Shown piece by piece: positions 36,557 through 49,570 of a stretch of DNA of 64,000 nucleotides. Where the stretch lies: positions 431,161 through 495,160 of the forward strand of contig NW_017804098.1 of assembly GCF_001625305.1 (NCBI RefSeq). The letters run 5' to 3'. The translations under genes were made by a program, and so were the position numbers. This stretch comes from Branchiostoma belcheri. Taxonomy: Eukaryota > Chordata > Leptocardii > Amphioxiformes > Branchiostomatidae. Position 1 is the first letter of the stretch; the number at the start of each line of letters is the position of its first letter. A model generated the notes under the pieces. That model saw only the letters and a list, made by a program, of their open reading frames with translations. It was not told the origin of the DNA and did no database searches.

Positions 36557-39500
36557 GAGATCCTGCCTCCCGCCTTGTCACCTCCATCTCCGGCCACTCA
36601 GCTGACTCCTTGATCCGTGAAATACCAGGTTGGAGGGGTCAGCCGGACCTCTTCCCCAAACCCCGTCCATTCCCGCGACCTCTCGCGACCTTTCCCATTC
36701 CACCGTCGTCAGCGCTTCCCCCAGCCGCTCACCTTTTCCCGGGGTGCGCTGACTCGGAACGGAGCAATTTGGTCTTGTAACCTTTCCCGTCGTTAACCTT
36801 CCAACCTCGGGCATCACTCCGACATATCACGGGCCCCCGAATGTAACATCGTAGCTGCGATAATCGTCCACATCACTCTTGACATATTGCCGTCCCTCCA
36901 AATTGAGAAGACCTCCATTTCTCAATGCCATTGATAGATATCGGGAACCTGCCGACATCGGGCATGCTAATTCCGGGGGGTCACGGAGCCAAGAGGGGTC
37001 ATTTCTGAGAAGACTTCGAGCTGCGAGGCAAATTCCCTTCCTCTTTTCGACACAGTTTATCAGGTAAAAAGTGTGATCGCTTTTGGTCAACATACCCTGT
37101 CTGAGGAAAGTTAAGCCAGGTCAAGTGGTCTCTACCATCCTGAAGTCCAAAAATGTACTTGTAAGAAAGGATTTTTCACACTGGTGGGGGTTGCGGCAAT
37201 GAAGTTTTATTGCAGAAACTCACTTGAATCAAACTTTAATGACTTGGGTGAAAGAACCGTTGAAAGTCCATGGGTGCAGATTTGTGAAGTTGCGTCTGTC
37301 ACGTCCGACTCTGACACCCTTCATTTTCCTTTCCTTTCCTTTTTACTTCGTGAGAAAGCATGATTGTCGGTTGGTCGGCCACTATCGGAAGAAGCTCGCG
37401 CCGTCGCCATCAATTCTTAATAAAGTAATGACGACTTCACTTTGCCGAAGCTGGCTCAAGTTTCCGCGGCTTCCTCAGAAGTCAGGGATAATGGAGTTTG
37501 AAGCGATGGAAATATATGAAATTTCGCGTGGCAGAAAGAAGGAAATAATCCCGGCGCGCCTTGTTACATAATTCATTGCGGTGTGAGCTGGCTGGAGAGG
37601 CGGAAAGCCCGGTGTTGGGTTCAGCCCTTGTCCGAATCATCGCGTGAGAGATCCTACCTACACTAATGTGATGTCTGGACAAAAATCTTGCCGGTGTCAC
37701 CGGTCATTAATTAAGTAGCGCCACGCACTTTGTTGGTGATCTTGATACGGCTGATTCGGCCTGTGGCTTGGTAAGGTCATCCTTCCCTCGCAAGGCTTTG
37801 AGCTGGACATGAGGTGATCCATCAATAGCGAGTATCCCGCGCCCCGCCTGTCAGACAGGCAGAGTGGCAGACTGGCAGAGAGATGAACAGGGTTGACCTT
37901 TCCTCTACATGGAGGTTACCGTGCTGAGATGTAGGTCTGCCTCTCCACCTGAAAACCATCGGAACAAACATTGCGAAGACCTGCTCGGAACAACACTTTC
38001 TAGAATGACATTTATCAGATGATATTTGCGGGATTGTAACTAAGTTGTAAGACAAGTCCTTCACCTTTTGTCCCCACACACCCCGCCCACATGCTGGCGA
38101 CTGGGTGAGTCAGAGCTATATGCGTCACACCATGTTATTCCAGGTGTTCAGGTAATCGGGAATCAGAGTCCACTGACAGATCTCCCATCTTAAAAAAACA
38201 GAAGATTCTGACCGAGTGCATGTTAAGTACTTGAAGGAAGTAAGCCCACTTCACAAATATGTCAACATAAGACATAAGTTTTTGAGGGTCCACCATTTGG
38301 GACATAAGACAAGTTCTGGTCATCATCATCAAGACAGTGGGTTAAGTTAGTTGTCATCTCTCTCTCTCATAGGTTCTCAGACTCCTTCACGCAACGCAAT
38401 CTCACATCACCACCTGTACAGAGAAAGTTTGTACAGTTCAGTTGGTCGTGTAGAGCCGGTGTCTGAAGAAGGCAGTCTGCCCACTTGTTTGCTGACCTTT
38501 GGTCACATCCTCTTCACTCCGCATGACTTCTACGTCCGCCTAGTGAATTACGTAGAAAGGAAAAGCTTACGAGGCCTCTCTATCTCGATTTCCATTAGAC
38601 TAATCCACGGGCCAGAAGTCGCACGTGGCCCTAGCGTTAGTGCTGAAGATGCTTTCAAGTAAGGCGGGCCTGAGGGACCGGCACGCCACCCTCATATCCT
38701 CCCATCCATTCACATTTGCTCCTGTTAAGTGGACTTTTGTCCGGCCGGGCTCTGTCTGAAGGACAGGGAGAAAGTGCCAACCTCTCCAGGAAAGCGAGGA
38801 AACGGGCTTTAATGGACATGAAGAGCACATTTTGGATTGATACAATCTAAGTGCAGTCAAAAAGTTTAAACATCAGGGGACTAAACAGAAGATGGCTACC
38901 AAGATAACAACTTCGACATCGAGTCATACGCTGTGCTGCCTATCCTAACCTACTAAAGTTGAATATGGTTTTTTTGAGAATCTTGTCGGGAACAAAAGTA
39001 GCCAGCGCCAAAATACCAATTGAGCATCAGACCTGGAGTGTGTGGTTTCGTGCATTCAGCAGAGCAGGTGAATATTGGCGCGCTTCTACTCCACACTCGC
39101 ACGACCCCGCCGGTCGTCAGGTGACACTTTTACTCCCACTTACAGGTCAGAGGTCACAGCAAACATTGACCCTCCCACCTCTGGAGACGTATCTACTGGA
39201 AACTTATCCAAGAAGTTCAATTCCGTCTATTCAACATGTGCCAGTCGCGTTCCCCGCGGATTGTGGACGGAAGCAGCCACACGCCTCACAGAAAATTAAA
39301 TTTACCACTTTCTGTGAAGGTCGCACGACAGCCGCTTTTATCCGCCGCAATAATACACCAAGAAAAAGCCAAGAATCCTCCAGAGATATTCGTTCCTTAC
39401 TCTTCAGTTCATCCTCTCTGTTGGCGACCCCTGTAGCCTTTCAGGTGTCACACTTGTGACAAGTAGGTTTTGTGCGCTCAGTGCAGCTGCGGAGGTACAC

Positions 39501-42058
39501 TGTATCTTCTCGGCTTCTTGATTTGAATCTAACATCCAAACAAACAGTTCTCAGTTTTTTTTCTGTTGGAGTTCTACATCTGAAATGTAGAGGATAGATA
39601 GCAATATATAATCCCTGATGATGTTGATTGTACCGCAGATTCGACATATCGGGATTCTTTTAGTTATCTGATGCAATTCGGGAGTTGTCTTCTCGCTAGG
39701 CAAATTGCCAATATCTCCTGGAAGTGCCATGTCGCCCTGTTTCAACGTGCTTCAAAACAATGCTGAAACTGAGCTCGAGAAACAACACATCCGCTATCCT
39801 TGACAAAATCTTTCAGTATTAAACGTAACTGTGCTACAATGTGTCGGTGTAGTTTCGGATGTGGAGGTGTCACCACTTCAGTCACCTTCTCTGTAATCAC
39901 TGCTTGTTGTTTCCACAATCAATACCGAGTAATCACATTAACTTTTCCTGACATATTTACATCCCGCATGAGTGAGAAAACACACTCTGCAGAGTGGACC
40001 GGTAAACAACCAGAAACAAGGCATTATCCTCATCAGAAATTGCTGTCCAAGCTGGGTATTCCCAAACAAACAACCCTGATAATTTTGAAGGAATCTTCCT
40101 GTCCATGCAGTCCTTAGATATGATCAAAATTCTGTAAGAGACTTGGTCGTTGGACAGTTGTGTGTTCTGTATATGGCAGTTAAAAACACGATCAGTTCAG
40201 AATACGTTCTCCGCACCGAAGGACAAAGAATACATTACGCAGACGCTGTGTTGACCAGTCCACCGGATAAGTCATACGATAGAGGAGATCACAGGGCTCA
40301 ATTTCACCGGACATCGTCTCTCTGATCTGGAGGTCTAGACCTAAAAGGGAAAGTTTCAAGGAGGGTCATTTCTAAAACCCAGATATCACATCGCCAGAAA
40401 CTTCACTCAATCACTCTCTTTTCACCTAGAAACGTTTTGCTGTCACCTTTAATTCGTAAATGGTGTGTCTTCTTAGACAAAACGTATTGTCCTTTTTAGG
40501 GTATGTGCTATGTAAGAGAAGATCCTGATAGTAAAATTGCGACAGTAGCAATTTCTAGCACAGATAGCGTGTGCCGTGCGGCTGACCCTTAACGACCGTG
40601 GCCTTCCGCGCTACAGAAGAGAAAGATAGGAAAATTAAATGACTCCACAATCAATAGCAAAGAATCCCATTACCGCTGCCATTAAGGCGAACTTCGGCGA
40701 GCGGGAGGAAAGAAACTTCCGCTCGGCTTGCTTTGAGGTAGGAATCCGAGCGATCAATCACGGGTCCTTAATGTTCCTGGCGATCGAAGCTGGCAGGTAA
40801 CAATATGTTGTCCATCAGTGGTACTCTTATTACAAGATGTTTTCGGGGAGATAATGGATCGGACCCATCCTGTAGGGCTATCTGCACTTTACGGACAGGG
40901 AGAGAGTGGCCGGCAGGGCAGCTGAAGAGGAAAGCTTGATGATATTTGATGGCTCGGGAAGGCGGGATGGAGCTCTCATAGGACATTCAAAAGAAGCCCG
41001 GGCCTTTGAGATTCAGGCGCCCTGTACATCCCAGGGTCGCGTGTGATAACGCTGACCCAGAATTGCGACTTTCGGCCGCCGAGAGAACATGGGAGATGCT
41101 TTAGCGCACCTCAGTAGCAAGGGTTGGTCTGACGCGTGTCTACTTTTAACGCACAAGGCAACCTACATTCCACTACACCACAAAATTAGTTTCCGCAGAT
41201 CCAAGTATGTGTTTAGCGAGATCACACTGTCTAGAATGTGTCCTGGCTTAGGAGAAATAGCAAATTATAAAGAAAAGGTCTCGTCTGGTTTATTTCTGCT
41301 TCTTTTTTTTGGTCACGCGCTCCTTCTAAGATGTCAGAAAGCACACCTTTTACACTCTTCAATAACAAGCTCGAACCGCAAAGTAGACCATAGAACTACG
41401 TGCGACAGCTTCTTTCATTGACATATTGACGCACATTGACGTGGTATAATTGCGCAACATGGAAAGAGTCCAGACAGCACTCTTGAACCAAAGTGCGCAG
41501 GGTTTTACACTGTTCACGCAGATGGTTTCCAAAAATGTACTATAGGTCATACTGGGCGTTGAGCGAGTCCATTAATAGCCTCTTTGTGTGTATCGAGTCT
41601 TGTACTTGTAGGCCGAGAATAGGCTGGAGCCACGCGGTGTACAGTGGCTGGCACTGTTTGCTTCGATACCGGGTGACATCATCTGGACATCTTTGCTCTA
41701 CTGAACTGATGTTTTTGTTGTGTATTTCTCTACATAGCCCACCACAAGCCCTACTCCCCCCGCACCCGTCCGTAACCTACTCCACTGAAGCCCCTGTCAC
41801 ACATTCAGAACCGTCCCCCGACCACCACCCAACCAGTTCGTGAACAGTCTGACCAGACGTAGGCCACGCGTACCTTTCAATACGAATCGAATAAAGTCTG
41901 AGTTAAATATGAGTCACATTTTTAGTCCCAGTCACGGCCCAACCACTAGTGCTGACCTACTCCCAACCACAAGCCAACCGGTCCCCAACTATGGCCCAAC
42001 CTTCCGTCCACACCAAAGGTCTTTTTAAAATTTCGAAACATTCGGCCGGCGCAGCCGA

Positions 42059-42073
42059 ACAGTAGGCTACTGT
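42059..42073. repeat. 15-bp palindrome
   Basis: ACAGTAGGCTACTGT is self-complementary around its central base. It sits in a short C- and G-rich stretch with no other recognised feature. Confidence 0.35.
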
Positions 42074-44220
42074 AGCCGACCTTGCTCCCGACCTACAGTA
42101 TTCGGGAGACAACGTGGGACAATTCACATACGAACAACACTGTGGAGCGATTCTTTCAGACCTCCGCATTTCCGTGCTATCGAAAACGTATCTCACTGGC
42201 CAAATTCTTGCTAGAACAATGAGTACTTATCATGTTTTCTATATAAAGGTCTACAAAACTGTAGGTTAGGGTCATGTTTCCTCAATAACGGCAAAATAAG
42301 ATTCGAAGGATGACTTGATGGACATCTCACGCCCAGCGAACACTGGACGACTAGAAAGTTTCTTTTCTTGACCAACTTTCCGCTACTTTTTTACGTGTCA
42401 GTGGGCAGCAGCTTTGGCTTCCTCCTCAGACCTCGGAAGTAGACCTGCCGCCCTGCTGCCCGGCGCGCTGTCCGCCGGGACTCCGGCCCAGGGTCCCCAA
42501 TCCACTTTCAGAGATGAGGGGCGGAAGTGAGCAGATTCGCTAGGTCCATTACCGCAGCCAAATTCCCGCCGAAGACATTGATTCTGCTTAAGGGTGCCTG
42601 ATGTGATTATTATGGACGACTGCAAGTTAAGACTGCTGACTTGGTAGGACTGAGTCAGCTGTTTTAGCTGTTGGGCTATGACTAGTCTACAGCCTTGATG
42701 TTGGTCTTGTGATACTACCTGAGTTCATTGACCTCGACCTCTGTTCAAACACCACCTGATGACCTTCCCACTTTTGCTCACTACTGTAAACAGACACTCG
42801 GTCCTAAGTCGTCACGGAACTGGTAGTACACCATAGAGTTACACCACAACTTTTCCCAGGGTGTTTCTGACTTCGTTGTGATGATTGGGAGCTTTGAGCT
42901 AACTCAGGTTGAAGGTCAGGTGTAGACAGGTGAACGTCAGACTCAGAGTGTATTTTTGTGACATAAGGCGGGACCACACCATATGGCGTGAACAGGTGCA
43001 GATGGAGATGTACACCGGAGATATGACATTAATGGGAGATTACTGTTATTTGTAGAGCTACTTTAATGACACTGCTTTATCCGGTTTTGTTCATGACATT
43101 GGTTGTTTTTAGTGTACAGTACATGTCCACTACTGCCGGCTAACGAACAATGGTGGTTGGTTCCCATAAATACCGTGAGCCAAGTACATTGCAATCGGAC
43201 AAAACGCTAATGCAACAATGGCAAATTCGTTTTCTGACGTTGTTGGTGTTTTTTTTTACCATAACAAGACTAATATGTTATTTTTGTATTATTTCCGTAT
43301 CAGAGCAATCTGTAGACCATGAACAAAATGTGAAGACGAAGCTAAACTAATGTACACGCATCCATACCAGAAGAGTGACATATTTTAACATTTAAAGGTC
43401 ATCTCAAGCTTCGACATACATTTGTAGGTATCAATAGGGTACTAGAAAGAGCAGACATCATTAGAACGTGTTCTGTCTCTCCTGGCCGATGCTTGCCCCG
43501 TGATTCAAACAGAAGCCCTCGTTGGTGGAGAATGTGAGGACGCGTATTGATTTTCTATGACCTTTCGCAAGGAGTGTGGCGCTTGTCTTTGTTATGACCA
43601 TGTAAAGAGTTCTGGCAGTTCAATAATGGAGTTCCAGTTACGCAACTCGTTAGTAACAGTTTCACGACAAACTGAGTGATATTTGCCTTTGGAGAGTCTA
43701 AGAAATATTTATGAAAAACAGGCCCTGGTCTGTGAAAACATTTCTTTACAATAGACCAACTCGAAGTGAAGGTAGCGACATTGTTGATCTCTGGGCTTGC
43801 TTACGTGCGAGCGTGGGTGGACAGGTCTCGCCCCCAGAATTATGCAGGCGTTTTGCGTGAGACGCATTAGTTAATTCTTGGAACCAGACAAAAACTTTCT
43901 ATCGCACAATTTCTTTACGCATGACTTGTTCCCTGGCGTACAGAATTTGGTCTCGTGAAAGGTGAAGGTGACAGACAGCCGGTGCTCTCTGTGTGACAGA
44001 AGGCGATCTCTGTTTGACCGTTTCCAATTTCTTTTCTTCTGTCTTTCTGCAAAGACCCATCAACGTGTAAGTCCATGTGGGTCGCTCCCTACGTGGTGAT
44101 CTCAAGAAAGTATAAAGGGTTACTGGACTTCAAATGAATACCATTTTCTTTGAATCATTCGGATGTTGTTGAGCTAAAAGTCAATGCATTAGCTTAAACT
44201 CTCAAGAAGTAAAACATAGT

Positions 44221-45480
44221 GTTTGAATGGCGGCGCCGACCACTTTCACGTCTGTAGTCGATGTGAAGTCATGCGGGCTTTAATACTTCTCCCTCAGACC
44301 GGCACGGCGCGCGGATCTCATTCACAAAACATCAGCACTCCGTACGTGATGCCAGTATCGCGTAGTATCGGTGACAGCCATCACTTCAGATAAACTGCCT
44401 TCCTCCACGCTTCATTAATGCGATTATTACTCGGCAATAAAACTCAGTCCAGCGCTCTTTGATCTGCCCAAATGGCCCCGGCTGCGGTAATGGTGCTCGG
44501 CAGGTCCCGCCGGGCGCTCTATAAACTTACTATCGTCTCAATCTTCTGCGCGATTATTTGTTATAACACCACATTTCCTTTCCAATCAATATGGGGGTGA
44601 CATTTCCTAATACACTCCGCAGTTTGGTGCGCCAGAGATCGCTGGGGGTGCCCGGGCTTATCGCCAGACCCGGCCGCTTTTTAGGCCAACAGCGCGAGTA
44701 ATAAAGGTACATATGTCAAATGTGGGGGTAACATTATCTATTAAATATCAAAGGTATGGCCTTTCAAGTGCTGGGGCGCGCATTTATAAGCGCGACCCGT
44801 TCATCCATCAACGCCAAATCTCTCCTGGCCGGGGAAACTGCCTCTGCAGAGATGTCTAAAACAGTGTCCATGTGAGAGCTCTGTGGAACTCCAGACAGGA
44901 TCACATGTTACCGTGTGCAGGAATCCGGCGCCACTCGGCGTGAAAAAGATGAGGAATGGTCCTGAGGCGCCCGTGTCAGATATATTAATTAAGAGATGAA
45001 TAAATCATAAAGGCGGGTGTGATCACACCGAGCCGTCAGCACGCTATCTATAATATATGTGTCCATAACCAAGACCTGCGCGTGATAGCTTCTATCAGAA
45101 GAGGGGTCACGTTACCTGACAAGTCTGATTGTTATGTCGGTGCCTTTTGCCCAGAGTGATTATCACATCCACATCAATAATAGATGAGACGGCCAGTGAA
45201 ACTCCCGGCCATATGTCTCGGATGTCGCCAAAGTTCCCCACATAGCTTTTTCCGCTGCCGATGTTCTCGAGTTTTCTCCCACTGCTCCTCTTCACTGGTA
45301 TCAAAGATCCAGTATCCAGGCGATCAATCAGCGGCCGGTCTTGACCAATGGCGGCTTCATCCATCACCGGCTTTCCAACTTTGGCGGTCCCATCATGAGC
45401 CGTAAGCCGGCGGAATGGCGTGCGGGGTGGGGATTTATGACAACACGGGCCCACGGGCGCCCCGGGCAGGCCTCCAGGAC
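44221..45480. promoter_or_regulatory. Candidate distal regulatory module
   Basis: Within this non-coding stretch I see two TCF/LEF-type CTTTGAT cores (44457..44465 and, on the other strand, 44747..44754), a TTAATTAA homeodomain-type site (44985..44992) and a 14-bp palindrome of abutting T-box half-sites, GGTGTGATCACACC (45016..45029). The base composition is more mixed than in the flanks. The combination resembles a developmental enhancer, but this is consensus matching by eye and the target gene is unknown. Confidence 0.25.
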
Positions 45481-47099
45481 GTGTTAACTACCTCAGGTTA
45501 ACAATGTCTTAGAAATGTTGAAGTCAACAGAAATAGCTAGGAGAAAGAATGACGGAGTGATTATACATGTACAAAGTTTTGAAAAAGACGAGGATCAGCT
45601 GACGAATGACAAATATGTGGTACACACCAATGTGATAATGTGAACGTTTAGCTATGCTCTGTCTGTTCATTGCGCAAGATAGGAAGTTCGTTACCTTCAC
45701 CTGTTATAAACCAAACTTTAATCAGGTTTTACTTTGCGACAAGAGGCGCCTTATAGTACTTTTAGATAACAGCTATGGACCCAGCGCCTCTTGCATTGTA
45801 AGGTAGCAAAAGCATCAAGAGACGAAGTTTTTTTTAGAAGTCTTTCACATCGCTTCCGTACTAAACAAGTTCCGTAGTTCCTACCATTAAAGGTCTATTC
45901 CGACTTCAAAATCATCAAGTGGCGATCATTTAATTTGCCCACGAAGAACTCCTTAAGTCTCCCACGTCACTTGAGCGCTAAACTGTATGACAAAACAAGA
46001 GAAAGTTGCTGTATATAGTCCCGACCGTTAAAGGTCATGCCTTTATTGTGCTTTTATCAAGTGCGCCATCTTGCCCCTTTCCTTAACACACTGTCTGGGT
46101 TATCAGGCTGGTCGTTATTTCCTCAGTCTACTGCTCTTTAAACCATTTGGTTTGGTATCTGTCAGAGTTGTACAAGTTTGTCTGTGCTGGTCAGCTGGGG
46201 CGGCTCCCATGACCTAGCACCCGTCCGGCCATCGATCTCCACAACAACCACAGTCAGCTGCACGGATATCTTCCTACCCGATTACATCTCCCAGCAACAA
46301 CAGACAATCCCGATTGCGGCTAATCTCCGCTACCAAAGCACACAGCCCGGCAAATCTATCCCATTCTGCACGATAAACATGGAGGTGGAGTCGTTTCCGA
46401 ACGCCCGTATCTGGACCATCAGGACATTTGTTCGTGTGTCATCAATCAAGTGTTGTTAGTGGGCCGCTACATCTGCGTCAGAGACTCTTATGTACCTTTT
46501 ACTGACAGGTTCCGATCTACCGTGATAATTAGAACGCCCTTATCTGCAACGTGTTGTAAGAACGTTCGGGATGACCGAGCCACACAAGGTGCACACAAAA
46601 TGACCGAGAAACAGACTCTCTACAACACGGTGTTAATAAGATTGGCTGGGACAGCAAAGGAACAATACAATCTATAAACCAAGTGATGCATCAGCATTTG
46701 CACCGCCGTTTTCGCCTTGAAGTGCCCCCAAACTTTCTTTCTCGCTTGAACTTTGAAAAAGGACAAAACGGGGAAATATCCATATGTCCTATATTTTGGC
46801 TGAGGAGATCATAACAGTAATACGATTGACCCGATTCCCCCGAGTTCGCTGCTGATGTCGCTTTTGCAAGCCTTGGAGAAACATCGCTGAATCTGCTGTG
46901 ATGTGTTTGGGCAGCTGAAGGCACCCAGAAGCGGACAGGATGGGAGATTGGTCGGAAATGAGACTACAACTAATAGAGAAAGGCATGTCTGGTCACCGGC
47001 TGCCGGGCTGTCGGTGAAGAGCGCGCCGATGGACAGGAGAAAACGGGGCTGAGACAACTGCGCTGTCGCAGTCAATACACTGTGCATGTCCGTGGTGCT

Positions 47100-48092
47100 G
47101 AAATACCATCTTACTCATGAACAACGTATCCATGTTACGTGCACAAATAAGAATAACTCAAACAACTTCTGACTTCACAAAAGACAAGTAAAATTTCATG
47201 TCACATATGTTCTTGATTAAAATGTGTAGTGAAATATCCATAATAAACAGCTCTGATATGATATGTTTCCAGCTGATTCTACTTAAATGCCACCTTGACT
47301 AGCAGACAGAAGAACAACAAAACATGCACATCTTTGGTCTGCAACCACATTTCTTTATCCGTTATCTTCACTTACATACAGTATACTTTCTTGGGTTTGG
47401 CAATAACATTTGAACTGAGTCAACATGTGCAGAAGTTTTGCTGAATAAAAGTATCAGAAGAGATCCTTGTAGAAGTCATGTGCTTATCACAAACAGAATT
47501 GCTCAAAATAGTTTGGATGAAGAGTGGCTGGTACAATGGCCATGTCAAGTAGGGGATGGTGAAGAAAAGACCATGGTTAGAGAGTACACATCTCTAATGA
47601 GCCACTTACAAGGATGGACACAAATGTACCTCCTGACTCCTTTGATAAGAAGTGTGCATTGAAACCTGAGTAGCAGCTGCACACCCTTGTCCTGTCTGTA
47701 CAGTTCTTCTCCTTATCTGTTCCTAATTGCCATGTGACAAGCTGTCCTATGTCAGCAGGAGAATCACTTTGCAACGTTACATTGGAAGTAGAAACTTAAA
47801 CAAGTCTATCTAATTGAAACAAGGAATAAAGAACAGCCGAGCAAACACAATCGGACAATACATGTCAAAAGGTATATCATATACTTGAAAAAACAATAGA
47901 TATTTCCTCATAAAACAATACTGTGACAAACAATGAATAAATAACATGAAAAATCCATAAACTCTTGAACAAATAAAATCTTAACATTACATCATCATTG
48001 TAGTTATGTCACTGAGCTCTTTGGAACACACACTAGATAAATTCAAGAGGATTCCATAATCCTGGTTGGAACAATGTTTGTGATTGGTCCCT
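47100..48092 (-). other. Downstream flank or 3' UTR of the SLC17 gene
   Basis: This stretch lies past the proposed SLC17 stop on the minus strand. It is AT-rich and has very few CpGs, like the gene body. I did not find a convincing AATAAA on the minus strand within about 1 kb, so the transcript end is not fixed. No other gene is recognised. Confidence 0.4.
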
Positions 48093-48192
48093 TTAAATCT
48101 CCTCTTTGGATGATTGGTTTGCTTCGTTGCCAGTCAGTTTTGGAGCTGTCTCTTTTTCAACCGTATCCTCTGACTCTATTTCATTTTCCAAA
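48093..48192 (-). CDS. SLC17A5-like: SLC17 transporter, probable last coding exon
   Basis: After a TTTCTTAG acceptor this exon encodes an acidic tail beginning LENEIESEDTVEKE and ending QSSKEEI, then stop. Its phase (one base completing a codon) fits an excellent GTGAGG donor lying just before the stop of the preceding open frame. The composition, glutamate-rich and hydrophilic, continues that exon's acidic cytoplasmic tail. If this splice is not used, the protein ends instead at the stop at 48503, so the exon may be alternative. It is not homologous to anything I recognise, and support comes from splice phase, composition and position. Confidence 0.6.
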
Positions 48193-48506
48193 CTAAGAAA
48201 CAATGTAAAGAAAAGCAACTTAACACGACTTAAATGACAAGGGAAGGGAAGCTGCATGTATGGGCAGTATGTATTTAACAAACATTGTAATAAAACAATA
48301 TGAAATGATATGCAGGTGAAGAAAGAAAGAAGTACTTGATGAAACTTAAGAAGTTATCACAAAGGGATCTTTAGATCATAGACCATCAGACTGGTGACTG
48401 TGGAAAATATATGATTTGGGGCTGTTTTATAATAATAATAATAATAATAAATAAACAGAAGAAAAACAATTTAGAAAATTAAACAAAATTTCAAAAGAGC
48501 CCTCAC
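48193..48506 (-). other. Short intron of the SLC17 gene
   Basis: This is a 314-bp intron between the acidic-tail exons, running on the minus strand from AA|GTGAGG to TTTCTTAG. It includes an (AAT)n microsatellite at about 48430..48453. If the upstream frame is read through instead, it would be 3' UTR. Confidence 0.55.
48430..48453. repeat. (AAT)n microsatellite
   Basis: This is a run of about eight AAT/ATA units, the last slightly imperfect, inside the short SLC17 intron. Confidence 0.9.
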
Positions 48507-48769
48507 TTGACAAAATCTGAATCTGAAGTCTCTTTGTCATCTTCCTTTCCATCACCAGTCTCCCTCTTCTCATCCTGCTCTTCTTCTTCATCTGGTATCA
48601 TCCCTTCTTTATCTGCCTCTGAGTAGTCATCATCAGAACACAGCACATACTGCACACTGCCCTCTGCCCAGGGCTGCAGCTCACCAGAAGCGAAGACTGC
48701 GTAGATGATAGCACCAAACAGGTAGACTCCTGCAGCAATGAAGAACACCATCTCCCACTCTGTGGCCAG
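48507..48769 (-). CDS. SLC17A5-like: SLC17 transporter, exon with last membrane helix
   Basis: This exon encodes LATEWEMVFFIAAGVYLFGA, then IIYAVFASGELQPWAE, followed by an acidic tail (DDDYSEADKEG, then a run of Glu and Asp). The hydrophobic segment is the twelfth membrane helix, and the FASGE.QPWA motif directly after it is typical of SLC17 carriers (vesicular glutamate transporters and sialin). The start follows a CCCTCCAG acceptor in phase 0, which joins exactly to the preceding exon's QHK end with the spacing seen in vertebrate relatives. The donor at 48505..48506 (GTGAGG) overlaps a possible in-frame stop at 48503..48505. The tail is longer and more acidic than in vertebrate sialin. Confidence 0.93.
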
Positions 48770-49151
48770 CTGGAGGGACAAGATGGAACAAGGTGTTAGA
48801 CAGGATCTTGACCGAATCTATATCAATGTGTTACCTTAAACCTTCCACCAGAGTGGTAGTCTCCACACTCCTTTGCAGGTATCAGCCTAAAACAAATGTA
48901 GCTGGCGAGGGCAGTTGGTCTGCCATAGGGAGTCCAGTTGGCCGGACAACGCCCCTGGCCAGCTACATTCTTCTTACTAATAGGCTGATTTCTACTATTT
49001 ATTCAGTCTGGTGGAGATTAGAGGTGAAGCATGATGATTTTCCTAGTAGCTAATAGTGGAATGCAGCTATGGCTCTTGTATTTAACCAACTGCACAATGA
49101 TAATGAATACTTTACAAAAGTCCAAAAGGACTCTTCTTTGTGACCTCTGAC
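48770..49151 (-). other. SLC17 intron containing a fold-back repeat
   Basis: The minus-strand donor is AAG|GTCAGA and the acceptor is CCCTCCAG. Most of the intron is occupied by the inverted repeat at 48842..49022. Confidence 0.75.
48842..49022. mobile_element. Fold-back (MITE-like) inverted repeat
   Basis: Two arms of about 80 bp are imperfect reverse complements. TCCACCAGA, ATCAGCCTA and a 12-bp perfect AATGTAGCTGGC occur in the left arm in that order, and again in mirror order in the right arm. The loop is about 20-25 bases. The element has no coding capacity. The arms have diverged, and the arms and centre contain several CpGs in an otherwise CpG-poor intron, as expected for an inserted repeat. 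I see no clear target duplication. Confidence 0.6.
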
Positions 49152-49179
49152 CTTGTGTTGCACAAGCTGTCCCACCACA
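49152..49179 (-). CDS. SLC17A5-like: SLC17 exon, downstream fragment split by insertion
   Basis: On the minus strand this is the 3' piece of a 93-base coding exon, encoding VVGQLVQHK when joined to 50942..51006 through one copy of the CACA duplication (49176..49179). The exon ends in phase 0 at AAG|GTCAGA. The peptide matches the loop before the last membrane helix in SLC17 proteins, where vesicular glutamate transporters have a similar VG..TKHK. As assembled, this piece is out of reach of translation because of the inserted element. Confidence 0.85.
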
Positions 49180-49542
49180 CAGTCGAACCGCAGGTCACCG
49201 TAGAACGCGTTATTCTCTAAGATACGGCGTTTGCCGGGTCACGATTTGACCCCGTTGCATGGGTGTAAACAACTGCCTATAGTGCAGCAAAAAGACCTCA
49301 GACCTACACAATGTTTACATTTTTTCATATCTACAGGATTTGCCCAGTACAACCATGTAGATATTTCGTGCATTGCAAAATGACAGCGAGCGCTACGGCC
49401 TTCCAAAAATTAGCAATTTTTGGTCATTTTATTTGTGCTTGTTTTTTTTACTATTTAACTGGATCCCGTTAGCTAATACCACAGTGTGATAGCCCACTTC
49501 TTTACCTTTACATTGATACCAATGACCCCTGGTAAATTTTGT

Positions 49543-49570
49543 GGCAAACGGGTTTGCCCCCAAAAAAACT
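49543..49570. repeat. 28-bp direct repeat inside the element, copy 1
   Basis: This is identical in sequence and orientation to 50597..50624. It starts with a palindrome (arms GGCAAAC and GTTTGCC around GG) followed by a C-run and seven As. Confidence 0.9.

Larger units (their letters stand above)
33346..47100. other. Intergenic DNA between two convergent genes
   Basis: No coding exon or structural RNA is recognised. The stretch keeps many CpGs. It contains a two-copy 56-bp repeat (33801..33898), an inverted-repeat element (34321..34809), a 19-bp minisatellite (36301..36556), a short palindrome at 42059..42073 and a possible regulatory module at 44221..45480. Open frames such as 33481..33672 and 38959..39459 lack known motifs and are treated as chance. 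Confidence 0.6.

Noticed and set aside
38959..39459. 166-codon open frame on the plus strand
   Set aside because: No recognisable motif or coding-like composition; two other open frames overlap it.
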